Assembly (NCBI GenBank): GCA_029449245.1
Contig: JANATF010000002.1
Span: forward strand, 2,728,001-2,792,000
Direction: 5' to 3'
DNA: 64,000 nt
From: Mortierella alpina
Lineage: Eukaryota > Mortierellomycota > Mortierellomycetes > Mortierellales > Mortierellaceae
How positions within the stretch are numbered: position 1 is the first letter of the stretch; each line of letters begins with the position of its first letter. Positions 56,185 to 64,000 of the stretch are shown one piece after another. The position numbers and the translations under genes are program-made. The notes under the pieces are model-generated. The model had not been told where the DNA came from and ran no database searches. It was given only the letters and a program-made list of their open reading frames with translations.

Positions 56185-57598
56185 TTAGATATCTAGCAGA
56201 CCGTGTTCCTGGCGGTACTTGATGATGTCTGCAATGGTGATCAGCTTGATGCCGTGCTCCTTGGCGAATGCATAGCAGTCATCTCTGCGGGCCATGGATC
56301 CATCCCGATCGTTGACAAGCTCGCAAATGACAGCCACGGGCTGTAATTTAGCCAGCTTGCACATATCAACCGATGCCTCGGTATGTCCGAACCGGTTGAT
56401 CGTACCGCCTTCAGCATAACGCAAGGGGAGAATGTGGCCGGGTCGGTTAAAGTCCTTGGCGGTCTTGGTAGGGTCGGCCAGAGACCGGGCAGTGAGGGCA
56501 CGGTCATGCGCAGAAATGCCTGTAGTGGTGCCGTGTGCGTAGTCAACTGAAACAGTGTAGGCGGTCTTCATGAGCTCCTGGTTGTTAGGAACCATCAGGG
56601 GCAGCTCGAGCTCCTTTAGCCGTGAAGGAGCCGTGGGTACACAAACGTATCCGCTAAAGTGTGGATCGAAACAGCACGAGTGCATAAAAGTTTAGCACAT
56701 GAAGACTGAAGGGCCTGTGCGGAAAAAAAAGGAATGACCGCCTCAGTGGTCTCTTGTGTTGCGAAAGTGCATAATGCCACCGTATCCTTCCAGGTTCATT
56801 GCCCTCAACTAAAGGTCCCGGGTACTCTCTGTCGCTGCTGCGCTGTTGTGCAGATCAGCGGCTCAGGAACAGCCCCTTGCATTCACCAAGGTTCTGCGCC
56901 CTGTTATTCCCTTCCTTGCGCATCAGAAAATGCTCAACTGCGAAGTTGCGAGGTTGTATGGTATATACTATTCATGTCCTTTTCTGCTCCTGCTCCTGCC
57001 CCTGCTCCTGCTCCAGTTCCATATTCTGATTGACTCGAGGTAGGCTTCGATCCCTGATTGTTCCTCCATTCGAGCGATGCTAATCATGACCAAGCTGCTT
57101 CGCTTACACACACAAACGCACAAACGCACACACACACACACACTCTCTCTCTCGCTTTCTCTTTTGCGACCATACCGCATCGCCTTGTGCATAATGCATA
57201 ATAATCCAAAAAAAAAAAGAAAAACGATCCCAGAACCAGCAATACGTGAGAAGTTCCTCAGCGCAGTGAAGCACCATACCTGGAGTGGCGGATCAAGAAG
57301 GCCATCTGCTCCGTTGTCACCTTCTCGGCTGCGATGATCAGGTCTCCCTCGTTCTCTCGATCTTCGTTGTCGACTGCAATCACAAACTTGCCGTCCGCTG
57401 GGAATGGTTCAAAGATATCGAAGACAAGAAAGTTAAAAATGCGTGGTTGGCCATCAAAGCTTCCTTTCAACGGTTCTCTGCCTCAGTGAGTTGCTCGGCA
57501 GTAGTTTGATCGGCACACACAGGCAACAAGGCCTTACCAAAGTCTTTGATGGCGTCCTCGACAGAGTCGAATCGAACACTGGGCATTTCTTGCACCAT
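56185..57598 (-). CDS. RIB3: 3,4-dihydroxy-2-butanone-4-phosphate synthase
   Basis: Riboflavin biosynthesis: converts ribulose 5-phosphate into the four-carbon unit of the lumazine ring. Three exons (57598-57538, 57397-57280, 56653-56185) encode 215 aa, the usual monofunctional length (no GTP cyclohydrolase II fusion). The acidic metal/substrate loop [23 protein letters not shown], the [14 protein letters not shown] loop and [14 protein letters not shown] are all intact. The Met start is followed by [19 protein letters not shown]. Intron 2 is unusually long (626 nt) and carries microsatellites. No presequence, so cytosolic. Alternative acceptor choice for exon 2 was set by phase and by the family sequence [10 protein letters not shown]. 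Confidence 0.96.
57109..57153. repeat. (CA)n/(TC)n compound microsatellite in RIB3 intron 2
   Basis: CACA-rich repeat passing directly into CTCTCT on the plus strand, inside the 626-nt second intron of RIB3. A CCTGCT-type hexamer repeat lies nearby at about 56985-57015. Confidence 0.85.
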
Positions 57599-57956
57599 GA
57601 TGTGTGTATGTGTGTATAATATAATACGAGAGATGTTCAGGGAAGAGGAAGAAGGTGGACGATTGCTTTGAGGTAGAGAGCAGAGGCACAAAGGTGGGGA
57701 GGGTTCTTGGAGAAAAGCGAAAGGGGAAGGGAGGTAACGGAAAGAAGAGTGGATATCGACCAGAACTTTATATCGGCTGGCCTGGCCTGGACGACTCGCC
57801 GAGTGACAAACCATGCAAGTGGCTTTGAAGGGACTTCGCTACTCATTGCATTCTCGCTGAAGGGACGGCCTCAGGGCCGATTTGTCATTTCACAGGCACC
57901 CACCTCCACTCCATTACAAATATCAAAACTACTGCTCTCTATTGGCAGGCACCTGG
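57599..57956. other. Short intergenic region between RIB3 and KAT14
   Basis: 358 nt with the KAT14 3' end and the RIB3 promoter on the minus strand. No other gene seen. Confidence 0.6.
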
Positions 57957-60900
57957 CTATCGCCTCAGGCGCACAAAGAACGCATTGTGGCACATCATGC
58001 TGTCTGCAGGCAGGTACTCCTTGTAAAAGTTGACGAGGAACTGCTCTGGCTTGAATCCAAACTTCTGGTACATGATCTGCAGAATCAAAATCAAGTGGTA
58101 CAAGTGTGAGCAAAAGCACAGCAAAAACTGCAGGGACTGTACGCATGCCACATCCCAAAGCCATAGCTCCTTACCATCGCAGGATTGTTCGCGCTGACAT
58201 GAAGTGTGATATCCTTGCCATCCGAGGCCTGCATCAGATGGTAAAGCATAAACCTAAAGAGGAAACATGGGTGTCATAAATGGACTGGTCAGTCGTCCAG
58301 TCTCCTTGCCAAAGTACCCTGCTCTTCATGTCCCTTCTATGATAATACAAAGGAGCTCTTACTGTCCAATGCCCGCCTTCTCCCAACCTGCCGACACTGC
58401 AACATAGGTAATATATCCCTCCGGCGTCATGAATGCACAGCCAACGACAAGCCGCCTATACAAAACCACCACAGAGTACTCGGGGTATTGAAGCGCCTCC
58501 GTCACTAGAGGTCATTGAATAAAGTGGCGAGAGTTAGCACGTGTAAGAATGAGTGGGGCTTTTAGTTTTGAAGCAACAATGACCTGACCGTGAATACACT
58601 TACTATCAATTCCAGGCCAGAAACGCCTGCACAAGATCTCGTTCACCTGCAAAAGGTGCTCCCTGCGGAAGTAGCAGTAGTCGATGGACGCATGGCCATG
58701 AAGCGACGGTCGGTCAGAGATATGCCAGTCTTGGGTCAATTTCTGGAGCTGATCTGCTTCTGTTGATCCGATGCCTGCTGTTTCTTCCCGTTTCCGCTTC
58801 AGCCCCATCGGACCACTTGCCCATGGCATCTTCCCAGGCCGTCCTTGGCGCATCCGGATCTCCTCCAATACGTCCATCATCACCGCCTTTGACTCGTAAT
58901 CCCGCCAGATATAATCTTTCAGAGCCTTGCCAGAGAAAGGGCTTTTCCAGATTGCCTCCCAAGGTTTCCTGGTTTGGCATTCAACAGGCTGGCCCAGTAG
59001 CCGCGATGCAAATGAATGTCCGTAAGGCGTGTGGTCTATTTTTTGTATCTTTGCCCGGAACTGCTCCTCCCGAAGCCGTCGTAGCTCGTATGGATCTGGG
59101 GGTATGTGTTTTGAGAGTGGTACCAAGTCCAGTGGTGATGCCAGATGCTCACGCATATGATTCTCCATGTCAAAGAGAGGCAACTGCAGGAATGCCTTCA
59201 ACCTCTTGAGGTGCAGCTTGCGCTTGAAACGCGCTGCAACCGTCGGGAGCGCCTTGGCCTTTGAAGCATCCTCCAAAACTTGCAGGATATGCCACTCCTG
59301 TTGCCGTTGGAGCTGTTGGAGCGTCAAGGCCGGAGGTGCTTTGGGGACTGCCTCTGTCAACGATAAACTCTCCTGAGGTGGTTCTGTTGCTCCAGCGTTG
59401 AACCCAGGGTGTGAGATCACTGTGTTCTGATCTGTCGTCCTGCCTGCCTTGGTTCTAGGCTTTGCCTTGCCTTTGGATTTGGAACCTGTGCTAGAGCCCC
59501 TCGCCAGCGCTAAAGCATCTAGATGAGCCTGTGAAAACTTCTTGCCGCCCCCTGCTCGTGCTGTTAACATCGGAGTTCCTGAAAGGTACGACGACCCTTC
59601 AAAGTCGTCAGCCATCGACACATTCTTTTTCGATTTACGAGGAATCTCGAATGCAGATGAAGGGTCTTTGAGAGAGCTCTTTCGACGCCCGTATTTCCCG
59701 CCTGATGTTGGTGGTGCAAACGATCCCCTTCGGCCTGATTCATTCTTCCTTGGAGAGGTCGTTGCGTGATTGAACCGCTTCCCTGCTGTCCGCTTCGGTG
59801 CCATAGCACGCCCATGCGCTTCCCGTATATAATCGCCTTCGATATCGCTCTCCGATACGTCTGAGCGAGAGTCGACATCGCTCGCATCCGTAGACCGCCC
59901 ACACTCATGCAGGTCATCATCCGTGATATCAGTCATGTCCTGCCCGTAATGCGTCTCGCCTAGGAAATGCTGTATCGTCTCAGTCTTGATATCGGCAGCA
60001 GACGACTACGCATCGAGTCGAGGGGGACAACGAGAGGAGGAGAAATCCAGGTCAGAATGGTCAACGGCATTAGAATGGACCACTAAGAGTCTGCAACATC
60101 ATTCTCACCTTCCGCCGCTTCTTTTTCCCGCCTGCCGACATAGCACCAAGGCTGTTAACTCGATGAATTAGTCTCCCGGTCGAGTTCTCGTCAACCAAAT
60201 CCGTAATTCTGAAAACCTCTTCTAGATGTATAGGCCCTGCTGAAAAGTCAAGTCCGGAAGGGTTGAAATGATGCTGGATGCAGGCAGGGATGCCATGTAG
60301 GTAGACCTCAGGCCGAATCTCTTCCTCGTCAGATTTCCAAAACATGTCCTCCTCCGATGAATCCTCCGAGTCGCCCGCTGAGGAAAGGGAAGAGCCTGAG
60401 GAGAGAGAGAATTGCCGACTCTAATAGCCCAAAGAAGAACAAGAAACAGAACATGGGTTGCTGCAAGAGTTAGATACGAGTTTATTACTCCAGGATGAAG
60501 GCTCGTGCAGGGGTGTGGATTTTCTGAGGGTGCTAGGGCTCTACCTTGATTCGGGTGGTAGGTGCTGTCGAAAGCGGTCGGGGTTTTGCAGAGGTGTGGA
60601 AGTCGTCGTCTGAGGATGTCTCGTCAAAGCGCGTCTTTTTCCGTGAAGGAGAACCCTTTGCACGAGCTCTCTTCTCCTTGGTCTTTGGGCTCGAGTGTTT
60701 TGCGGCACTCGATTTTTGAACGACCTTGTTCTTGGGCTTCAATTCTGTTATTGATACCGTGGCAATCACACATAAGCATTAGATGCGTCCATTTGGCGAT
60801 ATATGCTCCAGTGGAAAGGCTTTTGCAAGGCATGCACACTTACTTCGATTCCTATCTGGTGGCGCCTTCTCTATCAGAGTCCACCAACCTATTTCCACGC

Positions 60901-62036
60901 GAGCATTTAACAAAAAAGGTTTTTAGTAGATGGCATTGAACATATCCCAGCGTTTCTACTCCAGAATAAAGCATAGCAATGATGTACCTGAAGCACCCTT
61001 CGTCTCCACTCCTGAGTGGAAAATGTGGTTTTGCACGGACAGGACACTTGCGACGGTGTTGTTCCATGTAGGCGATTCTATTGTAGAAAGAGCAAACGCA
61101 TTAGCAAGTCGTGTCACATTTATCGTATCCATTCGGCAATGTCCTAACTTTGCTTACGTTCTTTGTCCGGGAGCAGGTACGACCAGTATTCAAAGATAAA
61201 CTTGCAGATTTCCTCCTTCCAGCGAAAGTATTTCTGGTCAGGGTTGGCTTCCATGAGGTTGTAGAGGACCAGATGCACCAATATCACCCTAAAGAAAAAG
61301 AAACGATATCCAGATACGAACGGGCGTGTTTTAATTATACCGCTCTAACAGCTGGCGCAAAGAGAGCCAGATATTCCACGTACCAGCTGAGGGCGGCTCT
61401 TTCAAAGAACTCGGGGCCCTGTCTGCAAACAGAGCACTCGTACTTGAAGAACTCATCGCCTTTGAGCAAAGGCTTGGTCAGACACGAGACACACCCGGAA
61501 TGGAAAAGCTGGCCGCAAGTCTGGCAGGGTAGCATTGGCTCGTCGCTGAAGAGAGTTTGTTGTTACGTGAGAGCATTAGCTGGTTGCATGGCGGCAGCTG
61601 GATTCGACAACAGGCAAGCTGCGTAGATAACTTACAGGTCCTTGCCCTCTCCGCAATAGCAGTAAACACCCTCAGCGTTACTTTTATGGTTTGGAGCCCA
61701 ATGTAACGAAGATGGCTATTGGGGTTGGGAGACGCGTTAGACAATATTCATTTCTGCAGGTCTTTGCAAGGCAGTACTCAACACCGTAGTCCTCTCACAA
61801 GCACTCGTGAAAACAGCAGCGTGCATCGCCTCAGAGACTCGCAAGAGTTACGAGGACCCCCCCCCGTTGACACCGTCGTTCACTGCACGGTGTAATTCGA
61901 AAGGACGTGGATGGAGCGAAGGCTAATGCCTGCATGACTACTCAGACGGAGGGTGCGGGCACCGGGCCATGTTTCTCTTGAGGCTTACCTCGTACGGGAA
62001 TTCTAGCACAGGGTCGGCGCCATGATAAGACGCCAT
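57957..62036 (-). CDS. KAT14: KAT14 (CSRP2BP)-like histone acetyltransferase, ATAC-type
   Basis: Twelve exons (62036-61989, 61715-61636, 61545-61384, 61288-61158, 61077-60988, 60888-60844, 60744-60545, 60420-60109, 60005-58604, 58504-58363, 58253-58175, 58076-57957) give 936 aa with every phase consistent. The N-terminus holds a PHD-like Zn finger (YCYC, LPCQTCGQLFHSGCVSC, YECSVC). A winged-helix-like segment follows (YFRWKEEICKFIFEYW, TWNNTVASVLS, GWWTLIEKAPP) that matches human KAT14. A long basic/acidic disordered region follows. The C-terminus is a GNAT domain with DYCYFRREHL, FWPGID, the acetyl-CoA loop region EKAGIGQFM, TLHVSANNPAM and MYQKFGF, ending in FFVRLRR as in the animal protein. 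In animals KAT14 is a subunit of the ATAC complex with GCN5 and ADA2A. Nuclear role expected. Confidence 0.93.
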
Positions 62037-64000
62037 CGTCCCACAGGTGAGGCAGACTATATGTCAGAGGTGATGTGATGATGTGGAAAGGAGCGTGGGT
62101 CGAAAAATCCGCGTTCGACCAAGGGCCGTTGACCTATGAGCACAACAACAAAAGGCTAGTCACGCGGTGACTTGCGTTTGAGGTCTGCCTCACGAGCACC
62201 CTCGCGCTTTCTCGTCACCTTCCCTTGCGCCCTCTCTGCACCCTCTCTGCACCCTCTCTTCACTCTCCCTGCATCCTCTATTCACCCACCTTGTCGCCAC
62301 CACCACTTCACCCTCACTTTACTCCCACTTTACCCTCCCTTTACCCTCTCCTCAGCCTCTTTGCACGTTCTCTGCGTCACGTTCCTGGAGTACCCTTCTA
62401 CAGCACGCAAGGGCATAATCGGGCTTAGGCTTCCACATCCAGTCTGTGAGAACAGCCTCACAGGTCCTTTCTCCTTGCAGATAACCGGTTTGTCAAAAGT
62501 AGGCTTTGTTGTTTGTCCACACAGTTGTGTCCAGCTGTGTCCATTTTTACCTCTCAACACACTCTGGCGATGGATCCTGGCCGTCTCTCTTCGCTCAGGT
62601 CGCACAAAATCCGGTGCAGCGAAGGAAACTTTGAGGAGCACCCATGCTCCAAGACTTAGTCTGTTCAAGAGCACACGCCCTCATTCATTCTTTTGAACCT
62701 TCTCTCCAACCCTTCATGCAACAAATACATGCATCGCTGTAATCCACCAATTAAATTTTTGGCGGGGGGGGGGAGGGAGGAGGAAGAGGTGAGGAAAGCA
62801 TGGGCGCTCACTCCCTTTCCGTTGGACAAAGACAATGTTCGTTTAAAGATCACCGCCAGGGCACATTTCCACGCACTCTAGCGTGGTGACTGAAAGAGGA
62901 CCGCACTCGTATGATGGGGTATTTTGAGCAGAGGCACAAACTTTAATACGACCTGGAGAACTATCTCATACATCCACTACTGTATTGCAGTCTTGACTCT
63001 TTATCACTCTAATCCTCACTTGTCAGAATCCCTCGGAGACAGTGAGCAGGAATCACTGACAAAAAGGTCAGCATTTCTTTGCATAGAGGCGAAAAAATCA
63101 CTATGAATGAGAGGCGCCGTCAAGGTACTTTATGACTTGCTGGATAAAGTCTAGACAGCCGACCTGGTGGTGCGCTCGGCACCTTGCGTGAGTTATAACC
63201 GACGATTAGTAAACCTGCATACTCCTAAGGAATACATTCAACAACATTCAGTTCTCACCCCGACCCCCGCCCCTCGCTAAGATCACAATGCGAGGCCAAC
63301 CCTCCGAATCCCACTTGGCGCCGCCGTGCACTCAAGAAAGGCTCCCTAACACTACAGGAGGAACAGACAGCATTCAAAAAACGACCCCATTTTTATCACG
63401 TTGATCTGAACACTTGTACAGCATCGAAAGGCGCTACGTACTGTATCAGGGTACTGAAAAGAATGACACAAAGGACGAGCATAAGGCGTACAAGAAGGAG
63501 AAGAGTGGATAAAGGGAAATTCAGGGACGACCGAGAGTCAATGCTTGCTCCAAACTATCATGCAGAACGGCTTATGGTTTCGCTCTCAGATAAGGTCAAC
63601 TTTATTGCTGATACAGAGTTGCGTGTTTGAATTTTCTCACTTTCTGGGTAGCACCCTGGTCTGACCTGACTCTTAGGGCAATAGTATCGAGTGCTTGTTG
63701 CCTCCAAATGCTCCTCATGGTTTTTCCGCTTGATCTGAGATAAGGCAATATGTACTCGCAGTGCATTGTGATATCAACTGGGGTATATATATAATAGGAT
63801 AGATCTGGGAGGTTGCCAAGTTCCCATGCTCTCGCTTTCCCGAGCTCAATATGCGCTGTTACTTCTATTTAAAAACCATTTGAGTGTGCCACCTGTGTCG
63901 TCAATGCACTCTTGATGTTGTTGATTTTTTTTCGTTCTCAGATCCGTCGCACAGCTTTTTGTTTTCCTTTCTTTAATTGATAGAGCGGATAGGTGGGGGT
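62037..64000. other. Nearly 2 kb without a recognised gene
   Basis: 62225-62350 carries irregular CCCTCTCTGCA-type tandem repeats in a pyrimidine-rich stretch. A G-run lies at 62764-62774. A TATA-like TATATATATA sits at about 63785-63794, and pyrimidine-rich sequence near 63940-63980 could lead into a gene beyond the window. All frames are short and of random character. Confidence 0.55.

Noticed and set aside
62172-62696. A 174-codon Pro/Ser/Leu-rich frame
   Set aside because: Translation of a pyrimidine-rich tandem repeat (CCCTCTCTGCA type); no sign of coding selection.

Overview
The window is nuclear DNA of a filamentous fungus. It is intron-rich: most genes have 2 to 12 exons, with GT-AG introns of about 70 to 300 nt, poly-T tracts before acceptors and poly-A/poly-T runs between genes. 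Several genes are closer to animal than to yeast versions (a sestrin, a KAT14-type acetyltransferase). Together with the style of the uncharacterised membrane proteins, this suggests an early-diverging lineage, most likely Mortierellomycota. That placement is inference from protein style; no marker gene was compared.

Left part (1-20 kb): the 3' end of an alkaline ceramidase, an uncharacterised two-pass membrane protein with a conserved ectodomain, a full sestrin gene, calmodulin, a broken PIF/Harbinger-like transposase tail facing a coiled-coil gene whose reading frame changes, and mitochondrial aconitase. A small tRNA cluster follows at 19.3-20.05 kb (two inverted tRNA-Tyr genes with introns, tRNA-Val, tRNA-Gly). 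Next to it is a non-coding foldback element with long inverted repeats and an apparent 9-bp target duplication.

Middle (21-35 kb, mostly plus strand): a CaMK-type kinase, a possible small basic peptide gene, a Rad5/Rad16-like SNF2 ATPase with a RING finger, a TVP38/VTT Golgi-type membrane protein, and a GPI-anchored NodB-fold protein that has lost its catalytic residues. From 34.9 to 52.9 kb every recognised gene is on the minus strand: lipoyl synthase, MTO1, SF3B4, the SWR1 ATPase and an EF-hand type II NADH dehydrogenase.

Right part (53-64 kb): a GCN4/CPC1-like bZIP gene with two upstream ORFs in its leader, RIB3 (riboflavin pathway), a 12-exon KAT14 gene with a PHD finger and a C-terminal GNAT domain, and about 2 kb with no gene I can recognise.

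There is no operon-like or cluster logic. Themes recur: mitochondrial metabolism (aconitase, lipoyl synthase, MTO1, NDE), amino-acid sensing (sestrin, GCN4-like factor), calcium signalling (calmodulin, CaMK, EF-hand NDE) and chromatin (SWR1, Rad5-like, KAT14). I treat their closeness as chance. Exon models were built by hand from splice consensus plus phase; each phase-checked model sums to whole codons.
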